A DNA stretch of 64,000 bases, taken from NCBI GenBank assembly GCA_023055505.1, contig JALIRH010000121.1:62001-126000 (forward strand), written 5' to 3'. Below the pieces are notes generated by a model. That model had not been told where the DNA came from and searched no databases. It saw nothing but the letters and a program-made list of their open reading frames with translations. Positions 1 through 14,265 of this stretch are shown one piece after another; position 1 is the first letter of the stretch, and each line of letters begins with the position of its first letter. Source of the stretch: Callipepla californica brunnescens. Lineage: Eukaryota; Chordata; Aves; Galliformes; Odontophoridae. The position numbers and the translations under genes are program-made.

Positions 1-856
1 CTAACCCTGTCCCTAACCCCAACCCTACCCTAACCCTAACCACAACCCTACCCTAACCCTAAACCTAACACTAACCCCTAACCCTACCCTAGCCCTAATC
101 CCTAACCCATACCCTACCCTAACACTACCCTACCCTTACCCTAAACCTACTCTAACTCTACCCTTACCCTAACCCTACCCTAAACCTAACTATAACCCTA
201 CCCTAACCCTAACCCTAACCCTAACTCTTACCCTATCCCTAACCCTAACCCCTAACCCTGACACTGACCCTAACCACTAAACCTAACCCTTACCGTAAAT
301 TCTAATCCAACCCTAACCCTAACCCTACCCTAACCCTACCCATACCCCTACCCCTAACCCTAACCTAACCCTAACACTACCCTAACCCTAACCCCTAACC
401 CTAACCCCTAACCGTAGCCCTACCCTAACCCTACCCCTCACCCTAACCCTAACACTACCCTAACCCTAACCCCTAACCCTAACCCCTAACCGTAGCCCTA
501 CCCTAACCCTACCCCTCACCCTAACCCTATCCCTTACCCTAACCCTTACCTATCCCTAACCCTAACCCTAAACCTTAACCCTACCCTAACCCTACCCTAA
601 ACCTAACCCTAACCTTAAACCCTAACCCCAACCCACCAGATCCCTAACCCTAACTCTAACCCTAACCCTACTGATTCCTTACCATAACCCTACCCTAACC
701 CTAACCCTACCCTAAACTTAACCCCTAACCCTAACCCTTACCCTAACCCTAACATTGACCCTATCCCTGACCCTAACCCCTAACCCTAACCCTTACCGTA
801 ACCCCTAACCCTAAACACTAACCCTAACACTAACCCTACACTAACCCTAATCTAAA

Positions 857-891
<35 letters not shown>

Positions 892-3800
892 CCCTACACT
901 AACCCTAATCTAAACTAACCCTAACCCTATTGATGGACCCAAAACCTAACCCTAACACTTACCCTAACCCTAACCCTGACCCTAACCCTGACTCAAACCC
1001 AACCCTTAACCCTGACCCTAACCCTACCCTAACCCTCACTCAAACCCTACCCTTAACCCTGACCCTGACCCTAACCCTACCCTAACCCTTACCTATCTCT
1101 AACCCTACTCTAACCCTAACCCTAACCCTACCCTAACCCTACCCTAACCCTCCAATCTAACCCTAATTCTACTCTAACCCTAACCCCTAACCCTAACCCT
1201 ACCCTAACCCTAATCCCTAATCCTACCATAACCCTGTTGATGGACCCTAATTCTACCTTAACCCTAACCCCTAACCCTAACACTAACCCTACACTAACCC
1301 TAATCTAAACTAACCCTAACCCTATTGATGGACCCAAAACCTAACCCTAACCCTACCCTAACCATAACACTTACCCTAACCGTACCCTAACCCTAACCCT
1401 ACCCTAACCCTCACCCTAACACTACCCTAACACTACCCTAACATTTACCCTAACCCCTAACCCTTACCCTAACCCTTACCTGACCATAACCCTAACACTA
1501 AACCTAACCCTAACCCGTAACCCCAACCCCTAAGCCCTAACCCTAACTCCTAAGCCCTAACCCCACCCTAACCCTAACCCTGCCCCTAACACCTAACCCT
1601 ACCCTAGCCCTATCCTCGCCCTAACCCTACCCTAGCCCTAACCCCTAATTTTAACCCTAACCCCTAACCCTAACCCTACCCTAACCCTAACCCTGCCCCT
1701 AACCCTAACCATACCCTAACCCTAACACTGACCCTACCCCTATCCCTGACCCTAACCCTTACTCTAACCCTTACCTATCCCTAACCCTACCCTAACCCTT
1801 AACCCGAACCCTACCCTAAACCTTACCCTAAACCCTAACCCGAACCCTACACTAACCCTCAAATCTAACCCTAATTCTACCCTAACCCTAACCCCTAACC
1901 CTACCCTAACCCTAACCCTGACTCAAACCCTACCCTTAACCCCGACCCTAGCCCTACCCTAACCCTTACCCTGACACTACCCTAACATTTACCCTAACCT
2001 TTAAACCTTACCTAACCATAACACTAATACTAAAACTAACCCTACCCTAACCCCTAACCCTACCCTAACACTTTCCCTAACACTAACCCTAACCCTGCAC
2101 TAACCGTGACCCTAACCCCCAACCCCAACCCCTAAGCCCTAACCCTAACCCTGCCCCTAACCCCAACCCTACCCTAACCCTAACCCTGCCCCTAACCCTA
2201 ACACTAACCCCTAACCCTACCCTAGCCCTAACCCCTAACCCCTAATTTTAACCCTAACCCTTAACCCTAGCCCTACCCTAACCCTGCCCTAACCCTAACA
2301 CTGACCCTAACCCTATCCCTGACCCTAACCCTTACCTATCCCTAACCCTACCCTAACCCTTAACCCTAACCCTACTCTAACACTTACCCTAACCCCTAAC
2401 CCTAACCCTATCCCTTACCTAACCCTATCCCTACACTAACCCTCAAATCTAACCCTAATTCTACCCTAACCCTAACCCCACCCTAAACCTAACCCTGACT
2501 CAAACCCTACACTTAACCCTGACCCTAACCCTACCCTAACCCTTACCTAACCCTAACCCTACCCTAACCCTAACACTACCCTAACATTTACCCTAACCCC
2601 TAACCCTTACCTAACCATAACACTAACACTAAAACTAACCCTACCCTAACCCCTAACCCTACCCTAACCCTTACCCTAACACTAACCCTAACCCTGCACT
2701 AACCGTGACCCTAACCCCTAACCCCAACCCCTAAGCCCTAACCCTAACCCTGCCCCTAACCCCAACCCTACCCTAACCCTAACCCTCACACTAACCCCTA
2801 ACCCTACCCTAGCCCTAACCCCTAACCCCTAATTTTAACCCTAACCCTTAACCCTAGCCCTACCCTAACCCTGCCCTAACCCTTACCATACCCTAACCCT
2901 AACAGTGACCCTAACACTATCCCTGACCCTAACCCTTACCTATCCCTAACCCTACCCTAACACCTAACCCTAACCCTAACCCTATCCCTTACCTAACCCT
3001 AACCCTACACTAACCCTCAAATCTAACCCTAATTCTACCCTAACACTAACCCCTAACCCCTAACCCTAACCCTAACCCTACCCTACCCCTGACTCAAACC
3101 CTACCCTTAACCCTCCTTAACCCTACCCTAACCCTTACCTAACCCTAACCCTACCCTAACCCTTAACCCTAACCCTACCCTAACATTTACCCTAACCCCT
3201 AACCATAACCCTAACACTAACCCTAACCCTAACCTTACCCTACCCTAACCGTGACCCTAACCCCTAACCCCAACCCATAAGCCCTAACCCCAAACCCTTA
3301 CCAAACCCAAACCCTACCCTAATCCTAACCCTAACCCTGCCCCTAACCCTAACACAAACCCCTAACCCTACCCTAGCCCTACCCTAGAACTAACCCTACC
3401 CTAGCCCTAACCCCTAACCCCTAACCCAAACCCTAACCTTACCCTAAACCTACCCTAACCCTACCCTTACCCTAACTCTAACCCTAACACTAACCCTACC
3501 CTAACTCTTACCCTATCCCTAAAGCTAAGCCCTAACCCTGACACTGACCCTGACCCTAACCCTGACTCAAACCCAACCCTTAACCCTGACCCTACCCTAA
3601 CCCTCCAATCTAACCCTAATTCTACTCTAACCCTAACCCTACCCTAACCCTAAACCCTAACCCTACCATAACCCTATTGATGGACCCTAGTTCTACCCTA
3701 ACCCTAACCCCTAACCCTAACACCTAACCCTAACACCTAACCCTTTGCTAACCCTATTGATGGACCCTAACTGTAACACTAACCCTACCCGTAATCCTAC

Positions 3801-4157
3801 CCCTAACCCTTACCCAACCCTAACCCTAACCCTTACCCTACCCTAACCCTAACCCTTACCCTAAACCTAACCCTACCCTAATTCTAACCCTAACCCTGAC
3901 CCTATCCCTAAACCTAACCCCTGACCCTAACCCCTAACCTTAACCCCTAACCCTAACCCTACCCTTACCCTAACCCTACACCCTTACCCTAAACCCTACC
4001 CTAACCTAACCCTAACCCTACCCTAACCCTAAAACCCTAACCCTACCTCACACCCTACCCTTAACCCTGACCCTAATACTTACCCTAACCATTATCTAAC
4101 CCTAACCCTACCCCATCCCTACCCTACCCCTTAAACCTAACCCTAACCCTACCCTAA
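1..4157. repeat. Degenerate telomeric repeat array, CCCTAA sense (family 1)
   Basis: Almost all of this stretch is CCCTAA and one-base variants (CCCTAC, CCCTGAC, CCCCTAAC). It is not an intact telomere because perfect runs are short. A longer order is visible: marker phrases such as TATTGATGGACCC (near 930, 1226, 1323, 3669, 3751) and CAAATCTAACCCTAATTCTAC (near 1859, 2446, 3021) recur, the latter about 575-590 bp apart. The block near 2240-2820 is followed by a near-copy of itself about 579 bp further on. The whole array is repeated at 59855-63500. No gene is seen. Confidence 0.93.
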
Positions 4158-5141
4158 CGGTGTCAGAATGTGACAGTCACAATATCAAAGTATCACAATG
4201 TCAGAATGTCAGTGTCACAAGGTTAGAATTTCACAATGCCAAAATATCACAATGTGAGAATCTAAAAATGTCACAGTGTCAGAATGTCACAATGCAAAAA
4301 TGAAAGACTGTCACAATACCAGAATGTAAAAATTTCACAGTCAGAATATTACAGTGTCACAATGTCAGAAGGTCGCATTTTCAGAATGTCAGTACGTGAG
4401 GATGTCAGAACGTCACAATGTCACAAAGTGAGAATATGAGAATGTCAGAATAACAGAATGTCAGAATGTGAGAACGAAATGATGTCAGAATGTGATTATG
4501 TGAGAATGTCCGAATTTCAGAATGTCAGAATGTCACAACGTCAGAATGCAAGAATATCAGAATGTCCTAAGTTGAGAATGTCACAATGTATCTGAATAGA
4601 AGAATGTAACATTGGCACAATCTCAGAATGTAACAAAGACATCACATCATAATGTCAGAATGTCAGAATTTCACAACTTCACAATGTCACAATGAGAGAA
4701 TTTCAGAACGCAGCAATGTAACAACCTGAGAATGTCACAATATCAGATTGTCAGAATGTGAGAATGACAAAATGTGAGAATATCACAATATCACTATGCC
4801 AGATTCCCAAAATGCCACGATGTCACAATCTCAGAATGTCAGAATCACAGAATTTGACACTGCGAGAATATCACAAAGTCACAAAGCCACAATGTCATAA
4901 TATCACAATATCACAATGTCAGAATGTCACTATGGCAGATTGTCAGAATGCCAGAACATCAGAAGGTGAGAATATAAGAATGTCAGAATGTCACAATGTC
5001 ACAATGAGAGAATATTAGAATGTCACAATGTCAACATGTCAGAATGTGAGAAAGGGAGAATGTCATGATGTCAGAATGTCTTAATGTCAGAATGTCAAAT
5101 CGTCACAACCTCCCAATTAAAATTCAGGGAATATGACTGTG

Positions 5142-6064
5142 TGTGAAAGACAGAAACTGTTTTTTACTTTTGTTGTCTCAAAGCTTGCTTCATGAGGTCT
5201 TTCTGGCTAGAAGACTCTAATTGACAACTGCTTGGAGAAGCTGATCATCACAAAGGACAATAATACTTGTATGGCACCGAAAGTACTACTCCTGTTGATT
5301 TATCTGTTGGGCCAGATGTGTTGGGTGGGCACAAATCAAACTAATGCCAGAACACGGAGGCAGCTAAAGAAAGCAGGATAGACACCCTGTTGTCCCTACA
5401 AGACAAGCCTCTCTTAAAACAAAACACCCACATGAATGGTGAGGAGCTTTCCTCCTTCAAGGTTTGAAAATTTAAAGCAAAACTGACCTTTAGGTTTAAT
5501 CCCCTCGATAACCAGAGTCTGGAATGTGATGAATATGCATGTGCTATACCTTTAAATAGCTATTCATTTCTCTCTTACGTGCGCATGTTTGGTGAAGCAA
5601 TCCCCCATGTACCCAGCGCGCCGCTTGACAGAACTCATTGGTGTGTCGAGTTGCTCAGTTGGTTTTCTCGACACCACTAAACCAAAGACTTTGAAGAAGA
5701 GACTTTCCTGAGGGAAAAACCTCTTTGGAAGAACCCCCCTGCACAGCGCCTGCTTGCTGCAAAACTTCCCGGCTTTCTCCCATCCCCCGCGGAGACCAGA
5801 CGAATTCCTGAGACCAACGGACTACGGACCTCGCCAGATCCACGGTGCTGATGCTCTCTCTTTCTCTTTCTTGCTTTCTGCCAAGTCTCTTCGCTTTTCA
5901 TCTCTTTTCTATCACCCATCTTCCCTTCCCCATATCCCTAAAAAACTACTTATTGTAATAAACTGGTTGGGCTAAAATTTGAACCATTGCCTTTTAATCT
6001 CACCATCGGGTATACACATACATATAAAGAACCTCATCTCCCTCCTTTATTTTGGAGCGTGACA
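5142..6064 (+). mobile_element. Solo LTR with 5-bp target duplication
   Basis: A 923-bp non-satellite segment starts TGTGAAAG, ends GCGTGACA and is flanked by the direct repeat CTGTG (5137-5141 and 6065-6069). Removing it restores the satellite phrase GGGAATATGACTGTGTCA seen elsewhere in the array, so the insertion boundary is well supported. An AT-rich TATA-like stretch lies near 5545-5560 and AATAAA is at 5957-5962, both on the plus strand, as expected for U3-R-U5. It has no retroviral coding sequence. Short open frames inside it are not considered genes. Its proviral family is not recognised; the 5-bp duplication does not settle the class. Confidence 0.82.
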
Positions 6065-7245
6065 CTGTGTCAAAACGTCACAATGAGAGAATATGAAAAA
6101 GTGAGAACATCACAATGACCGAATGTCAGAATGTCGCAATTAGAAAATCGGGGAATATCAAAATGTCACAACGTCACAATGAGAGATAATAACACCAAGT
6201 GAATGACAATGTCACAGTGTCACAATGAGAGGATCTCAGAATGTCAGAACTTCAAAATGTCAAAATGTCACAAAGTCCAAATATCACAATGACAGAATGT
6301 CAGAATGACAGATTCCCACAGTTTCAGAATGTCAGAATGTGGTAATGAGAGAAAGTCAAAATATCGGAATGTCAGAATGTCACAAGGAGAGAATGTCAGA
6401 GTGTCACAATGCTATAATGTCAAAATGTCAGAACATCAGAAGGTCAGAATATCACAATGTCACAACGAGAGAACCTCAAAATGTCACCAAGAGAGACTGT
6501 CAAACTATCAGAATGTGAGAATGAGTGAATGTCACAATGAGAGATGGCCACAATTTTAGAATGCCAGATTGTGAGAATGTCAGAATGTGAAAACGCCAGA
6601 ATGGGAGTGAGTGAATGTCACAACATCAAAATGTCATAACGTCAGAATGTCAGAATGAACCAATGTGAGAGTGCCTGAATGTCACAGTATGAGAACGTCA
6701 CAATATCACAAATCTCAGAATTTCAGTGTCAGAATGAGAGAATGTCACAATGCCACAATGAGAGAATGTCGCAATTACAGATTATTGATAGATCAGAATG
6801 TCAGAATACGAGAAAGTGAGAATGTCCCAATGTCAGAATATCAGAATGAGGGAAAGAGAGAATGTCATGATGCCAGAATGTCAAATTGTCACAAAGTCAC
6901 AATATCACAATGAGAGAATATCAGAAAGTGAGAATATGCCAGTGAATGAATGACACATTGTGAGAATGTCAGAATGTCAGAACGTCAGAATATCAGAATT
7001 ACAAAATCAGGGAATATGACTGTGTCACAATGTCACAAAGAGAGAATATGAAAAAGTGAGAATATCACAACGACCGAATGTCAGAACGTGACAATGTCAC
7101 AATGTCAGAATGAGGGAAAGAGAGAATGTCATGAAGTCAGAATGTCAACTTGTCACAATGCCACAATAGCACAGTAAGAGAATATCAGAAAGTGAGAATT
7201 ATGACAGTGACTGAATGTCACGATGTGAGAAAGTCAGAATATTAG

Positions 7246-7578
7246 TATAGGGCAAATAACCCCCAAAAAAGCACTCCATGGAAATTGTGCGAAAGGCGGT
7301 ATATTTTAGGTAGGCTTAAGAAAATGGTATACAAACAAGAAGAAAAGAGAGGAGCTCACCTTGATGATGGTCGAGGCTCGCTAATAACTCCAAAAGGGAG
7401 GGATCTCTAACAAGAGAACCTTCCCTGCTGGAGGTCAGCCCTTAAATGGGGTCTTGGCAGAGGTGGAGTCAAACTCCACCCCTTCCAATCACACTCACTT
7501 GTGCCCCTGCAGCTGACTCAGGGCTTGCCTCAGGTGATCAATCAGTGGTTCAGGCCATGATTCAACAGTTCCCATACA
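7246..7578 (-). mobile_element. Short solo LTR with 5-bp target duplication
   Basis: A 333-bp insertion in the 8-bp satellite is flanked by ATTAG (7241-7245 and 7579-7583). Read on the minus strand it starts TGTATGGGAACTG and ends GCCCTATA, giving imperfect terminal inverted repeats with a TG...TA ending. The minus strand carries a TTTAAG TATA-like element (around 7445). No coding potential is seen. Orientation is inferred from the TG start and the TATA-like element. It could alternatively be another small LTR-type non-autonomous element. Confidence 0.72.
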
Positions 7579-9895
7579 ATTAGAATGTCAGAATGTCACC
7601 ATGAGAGTATCTCAGAATGTCACAATGTCAGAATGTCACAACGATAGAATGTCAAAATGGCAGCATGTGTCTGTGAGAGAATGTCACAATGACAGAATAG
7701 AAATATGTCAGAATATAGCAATGAGAGAATGTTAGAATGCAACAATGTCAACATGTCAGAATGGGAGAAAGTGAGAATGTCATGATGTCAGAGTGTCTTA
7801 ATGTCAGAATGTCAAATCTTCACTGTGTCACAACTACAAGATTAGGGAATATGACTGTGTCAAAAAGTCACAATAAGAGGAGATGAAAAAGAGAGAATAT
7901 CACAATGACCGAGTGTCACAATGTAAGAAAGTGAGAATGTGAGAATGTCAAAATGTCAGAATGACAGAATATCACTATGTCACAATGTCGCAATGTCTCA
8001 ATGTCAGAATATCAATATGTAACAGTGTAAGAACGTCACAAATACCACAATGGGAGAATGACAGATTGTCACGATTACAGAATTTCAGAATGTGAAAATA
8101 TCAGAATGTCACAATGTCAGATTCTGAGAATGTCACAATGACAGAATGTCAGAATGAAAGATTTTCCAAATTCCAGAATGTCACTATGTCACAACGTCAG
8201 AATGACGCATTGTCAAAATGCTAGAATGTCACAATGTCACAAGGTGAGAACATCACAATGGCAGATTGTCATAATGCCAGAACATCAGAAGGTGAGAATA
8301 TTAGAATGCCACAATGTCACAATGTCACCATGAGAGTATCTCAGAATGTCACAATGTCAAAATGTCAGAATGAGGGAAAGAGAGAATGTCATGATGTCAG
8401 AATGTCTTAACGTCAGAATGTCAAATTGTCACAACGTCACAATATCACAATGAGAGAATATCAGAAAGTGAGAATATGGCAATGACCGAATGACACATTG
8501 TGAGAATGTCAGAATGCCAGAATGTCAGAATGTCACAATGTCAAAATGTGTGAATGTCTGAATGTCACCATGAGAGAGAGTCAGAGTTTTACAATGTCAC
8601 AATGTGAGAATGTCTGAACGTCAGAATGAGGGAGAGTTAGAATTTCAGAATGTCACAGTGTCACAATGTCATCATGTCACAATATCAGAATGTTGCATTG
8701 TCACAATGTGAGAATGACAGGTTGTCACAATTCCAGAATTTCAGAATGTCAACATGTCTGAATGTCACAATGTCACAATTTCACTATGTCACAACGCTAG
8801 AATGTCATAATATCAGAAAGTGAGAATATCACAATGGCAGATTGTCATAATGCCAGAACTTCAGAAAGTGAGAATATTAGAATGTCACAATGTCACAATG
8901 TTACAATGTGAGTATCTCAGAATGTCACAATGCCAGAATATCAGAATGGCAGAATATGAGAAAGTGAGAATGTCACAATGTCAAAATGTCAGAATGAGAG
9001 AAAGAGAGAATCTCATGATGTCGGAATGTCTTAATGTCAGAATGTCAAATTGTCACAACGTCACGATATCACAATGAGAGAATATCAGAAAGTGAGAATA
9101 TGACAATGACCGAATGACACAATGTGAGAACGTTAGAATGTGAGAATGTCAGAATTGGAGAATGTCACAGAGTCACAATGACAGATTGCCACAATTTCAG
9201 AATGTCAGTGTATCACAATGCCACAAAGTCACAATATCAGTATGTCATGAAGATAGAATGTCACAATGACAACATATGACTGTGACAGAACGTCACAATG
9301 TCAGATGATAAATATGGCCGAAAATCACAATGAGAGAATGTTAGAATGTCACAATGTTAACATGTCAGAACGTGAGAAAGTGAGAATGCCACAATGCCAC
9401 GATGTGAGAATCTCACAATGTCACAATGAGAGAGAGTCAGAATTTCACAGTATCAGAATTTTGCATTGTCACAATGTGAGAATGACAGATTGTCACATTT
9501 CCAGAATTTCAGAATGTCACAATTCCAGAATTTCAGAATGTCCAAATATCTGAATGTCACAATAGCAGAATGTGAGAGTATCACAATGACAGAATGTCAG
9601 AATGACAGGTTGTCACAATTCCAGAATGTCACTATGTCACAATGCTAGAATGTCAGAATGTCAGAATGTGAAAATAGCACAAGGGCAGGTTGTCATAATG
9701 CCAGAACTTCAGAATGTGAGAATATTAGAATGTCATAATGTCAGAATGGGAGAATGTCACAACGGCAGGTTGTCATAATTCCAGAAGTTCAGAATGGGAG
9801 AATATTAGAATGTAACAATGTTGCAATGTGACAATGAGAGTATCTCAGAATGTCACAATGTCAGAATGTCAGAATGCCAGAATAAGAGAAAAGAA

Positions 9896-12800
9896 AGGTA
9901 TGAGGAGGCTATGGGGAAGCTATGGGGCAGCTATTGGGCAGCAGTGGGGCAGCTATGGGGCAGTAGTAGGGCAGCTATAAGGCAGCTATGGGGCAGCAGT
10001 GGGGCAGCTATGGGGCGGCTATGAGGAAGCCATTGGGCAGCTATGGGGCAGAAGTGAGGCAGCAATCAGGCAGCAGTGAGGCAGCTATGAGGAGGCTATG
10101 GGGCAGCTATGGGTCAGCTATCGAGAGGCTATGGGGCAGCTATGGGACGGCGATGAGGCAGACATGGGGCAGCTATGGGGGAGCAGTGAGGCAGCTATGG
10201 GGAGGCTATGGGGCAGTAGTTGGGCAGCTATAGGGTGGCTATGGGGAAGCCATTGGGCAGCTATGGGGCAGTAGTGAAGCAGCTATGGGTCAGTAGTTTG
10301 GCAGCTATGACGAGGCTATGGGAAGGCCATGGGGAAGCGATGGGGCAGCTCTGAGGCAGACAAAATGTAGCTATGGGGGAGCAGTGAGGCAGCTATGGGG
10401 TGGCTATGGGGCAGTAGTGGGGCAGCTATGGGGCAGCTATGAGGTAGCCATGGGGCAGCTATGGGGAAGCAGCGAGGGAGCTATGGGGTAGCAGTGAGGC
10501 AGCTATGATGAGGCTATGGGGAGGCTATGGGGCAGCCACGGTGCAGCTATGGGGCAGCAGTGGGGCAGCTATGGGCAGCAGTAAGGAAGCTATTGAGAAG
10601 GCTATGGGGGCAGCTATGGGGTGGCTATGGGGCAGCTATAGAGCGGCAATGTGGCAGTAGTGGGGCACCTATAAGGCAGCTATGGGGCAGCAGTGGGACA
10701 GCTATGGGGCGGCTATTAGGCAGCCATGGGGTGGCAATGGGGCAGCAGTGAGGCAGCTATGGGGCGGCTATGGGGCTGAAGTGGGGCAGCTATGAGGAGT
10801 CTCTTGAGAGGCTATGGAGCAGCTATGGGGCAGCAGTGGGGTAGCAGGAGGAGACTATGGGGAGGCTATGAAGCAGGTATGGGGCAGCAGTGGGGCAGCT
10901 ATGGGGCGACTATGGGGCAGCAGTTGAGCAGCTATGGGGCAGCCATGGGGCAGCTATGTGGCAGTAGTGAAACAGCTATGGTGTAGCTATAAGCGAGCCT
11001 TGGGGCAGCAAGGGGCAGTAGTAAGGCAGCTTTGGGGCAGCAGTGGGGCAGCTATGATGAGACTATGGGAAGGCCATGAGGAAGCTATGGGGCATCTTTG
11101 AGGCAGACAAAAAGTAGCTGTGGGGCTGCAGTGAGGCAGCTATGGGGCAGCTGTGGGGCAGCTATTGTGTAGCAGTGAGGCATCTATGAGGAGGCTATGG
11201 GGAGGATATGAGGCAGCTATGGGGCAGAAGTGAGGCAGCTATGGGGTGGCTATAGGGCAGCAGTGGGGCAGGTATGGGGCAACAAAGAGGCAGCCATGGG
11301 GCAGCAGTGGGGCAGCTTTGAGGCTACGGGGCGGCTATGGGGCAGTAGTGGGGTAGCTATGGGGCAGCAGTGAGGAAGCTAAGGGGAAGCAATGGGGCAG
11401 CTTTGAGGATGCTATTGGGAAGCCATGGGGCAGCAATGGGGCGGCTATGAGGCAGCGACGGGGAAGCTATGGGGCAGCAGTGAGGCAGGTATGGGGCAGT
11501 AGTAAGGCAGCTACGGGGCAGCAGTGGGGCAAATATGAGGAGGCTCTGAGGAAACTATGGGGCAGCTATGGGGCAGCAGTGAGGCAGTTATAGAACAGGT
11601 ATGAGGCACTTATCAAGCAGCTATGGGTCAGCTATGAGGAGGCTATGGGGCAGATGTGGTGCAGCAGTGGGGCAGCTAAGGCAGCTATGGGGAGGCTATG
11701 GGGCAGCAGTGTGGGCAACTATGAGGAGACTATGGGGAGGCTATGAGGCAGCTATGGGGCAGTAGTCGGGCAGCTATTGGACGGCTATGAGGCAGCCATG
11801 GGGCAGCTATGGGGCAGCAGTGAGACAGCTATGGGGCAAGTATGGGGAGGCTATGGGGCAGCGACGGGGTGGCTATGGGGCAGTAGTGGGGCAGCTATGG
11901 TGAGGTTATGAGGCAGCCATGGGGTAGGTATGAGAAACCAGTGAGGCAGCTATGGGGCAGTAGTGGAGCAGCTATGAGGCAGCGGTGGGTCAGCTATGGG
12001 GTGGCTATGAGGCAGCAGTGGGTCAGCTATGGGGTGGCTATGAGGCAGCCATGGGGCAGCTATGGGACAGCAGTGGGGCAGCTATGAGGTAGCCATGGGG
12101 CAGCTATGGGGAAGCAGCGAGGGAGCTATGGGGTAGCAGTGAGGCAGCTATGAGGAAGCTATGGGGAGGCTATGGGGAGGCTATGGGGAGGCTATGGGGC
12201 AGATATGTAACGGCTATGAGGCAGCCACGGTGCAGTTATGGGGCAGCCACGGTGCAGCTATGGGGCAGCAGTAAGGAAGCTACGAGAAGGCTATGGAGGC
12301 AGCTATCAGGTGGCTATGAGACAGCTATGGGGCAACTATGAGGCAGCCGTAGGGCAGCTATGGTGCAGCAGTGAGGCAGCAATTAGGCAGAAGTTGGGCA
12401 GATATGGGGCAGCAGTGAGGCAGCTATGAGGAGGCTATGGGGCAGCTATGGGGCAGCAGAGAGGCAGCTATGGGGCACGAGTGAGGCAGCTATGGGTTAG
12501 CTATGAGGAGGCCTTGAGGAGGCTATGGGGCAGATATGGGGCAGCAGTGGGGCAGCTAAGGCAGCTATGGGAAGGCTATGGGGCAGCAGTGTTGCAGCTA
12601 TGAGGAGACTATGGGGAGGCTATGAGGCAGCTATGGGGCAGCAGTCGGGCAGATATAAGGCAGCTATTGGGAAGCAGTGGGGCAGCTATGGGGCGGCTAT
12701 TAGGCAGCCTTTGGGCACCTATTGGGCAGCAGTGAGGCAGGTATGGGGCAGCTATGAGGACGTTATGGGGCAGCTATGGGGCAGCAGTGGGGCAGCAATA

Positions 12801-13949
12801 ACGCAGTAGTGGGGCAGCTATGGGGCAGTAGTGGGGCAGCAATGAGGACGCTCTAGGGAGACTATGGGGCATGTATGGAGCGGCTAGGAGGCAGCTATGG
12901 GGCAGGTATGAGGCAGCCATGGGGTGGCTGTGGGGCAGCAGTGAGGCAGCTATGAAGAGGCTATGGAAATGCTATAGGGCAGCAGTGGGGCAGCTACGGA
13001 GCGGCTATGAGGCAGCCATTTTGCATCTATGGGGCAGCAGTGGGGCAGCTACGAGGAAGCTATAGGGCAGCTATGGGACAGCAGTGGGGCAGCTATGGTG
13101 CGGCTATGAGGCAGCCATGAGGCAGACACGGGGCAGCAGTGGGGCAGCTATGGTGCGGCTATGAGGCAGCCATGAGGCAGATATGGGGCAGCAGTGGGGC
13201 AGCTATGAGCAGGCTTTGGGGCGGCTGTGGAGCAGCAGTGGGGAAGCTATGGGGCAGTAGTGGGGCAACTATAAGTTAGCAGTGGGGCAGCTATGGGGCG
13301 GCTATGGGGCAGCAGTGGGGCAGCTATGAGGAGGTTATGGGGCAGCCATTGGCAGCTATGGGGCTGCAGTGAGGCAGCAATGGGGCAGCAGTGGGGCAGC
13401 TATGGGGCGGCTCTAAGGCAGCAGTGATGCAGATATCGGGCAGCTCTGAGGAGGCTATGAGGCCGCTATGAGGCAGTAGTGGGGCAGCTATGGGGCAGCA
13501 GTGGGGTGGCTATGTGGCAGCAATGGGGCAGCCATGGGGCAGGTATGGGGCTGCAGTGGGACAGCTATGAGGAGGCTATTGGGCAGGTATAGAGCGGCTA
13601 TGTGGCAGTAGTCGGGCAGCTATTGGGCAGCTATTGGGAAGCCGTGGGGCAGCTATCGGGCGGCTATTATACAGCCATGGAGCAGCTATGGTGCAGCAGT
13701 GTTGCAGCTATGAGGAGGCTATGGGGAGGCTATGGAGCAGCTATGGGGCGGCTATCTGGTGGCTATGAGGCAGCTATCGGGCAGCTCTGAGGAGGCTATG
13801 GGGCCACTATGAGGCAGTAGTGGGGCAGCTATGGGGCAGCAGTGGGGTGGCTATGGGGTGGCAGCGGGGCAACAGTGGGGCAGCCATGGGGCAGCTATGG
13901 GGCTGCAGTGGGGCAGCTATGAGGAGGCTATGGGGCAGCAGTGGGGCTG
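9896..13949. repeat. 11-bp G-rich satellite, left part
   Basis: The array is made of 11-bp units with consensus GGGGCAGCTAT and variants GGGGCAGCAGT, GAGGCAGCTAT and GAGGAGGCTAT. The plus strand has a run of GGG or GGGG in nearly every unit, so G-quadruplex potential is high. Three units (33 nt) make an 11-residue peptide repeat in all three plus frames without stops, so the many open frames here are artefacts. Longer copies occur: a phrase beginning GAGGTAGCCATGG at 10441 recurs at 12086, and one beginning GGTGCGGCTATGAGG occurs twice near 13100-13170. Confidence 0.94.
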
Positions 13950-14265
13950 CTGGTTTCCCCCCGCTTCTTTTGTTGGAGTCCTCGCCCCTTCCATGGTTGC
14001 CCACCAATGAGGACTGGCTGATCCCTCCCCCACATCGACGGCCCCAGCCCCACAACCCCGACCCCACATCTGCAGCCCCAGCCCCATAACAGAGCCTTCA
14101 GACCCCTAACTGAGCACCCGGACTTAGAACCGAGCATCGAGCCCCATTAGCCCCAACCCCAGCCCCACATCCCCGTCCCTCACCCAACTCCGCCCCACCC
14201 CACCCACACCCTATTCCCCCCTTCTCCCTCCGCCACCCCACTCCTCCCCCCCTCCCCTTTCCCAC

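Larger units (their letters stand above)
4158..9895. repeat. 8-bp satellite (TCAGAATG / TCACAATG)
   Basis: An abrupt switch at 4158 leads into a tandem array of 8-bp units, mostly TCAGAATG, TCACAATG and TGAGAATG, with drift and small indels. Because 8 is not a multiple of 3, a 24-nt (8-residue) peptide repeat appears in open frames; these are not treated as genes. Longer phrases recur: GGGAATATGACTGTGT near 5128, 7009 and 7846, and a GGCAGATTGTCATAATGCC-like phrase near 4934, 8261, 8835 and 9685. This shows higher-order copying. Two solo LTRs interrupt it (5142-6064 and 7246-7578). The same array starts again at 63501. Confidence 0.93.

Noticed and set aside
1..4157. A genuine chromosome end (terminal telomere)
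   Set aside because: Repeats are highly degenerate, interrupted by longer units, and recur at 59855 in the same orientation, so this is interstitial.
4158..9895. Open frames with MSQCHNVRMS-like repeats
   Set aside because: They are by-products of the 8-bp satellite unit, without codon constraint or start context.
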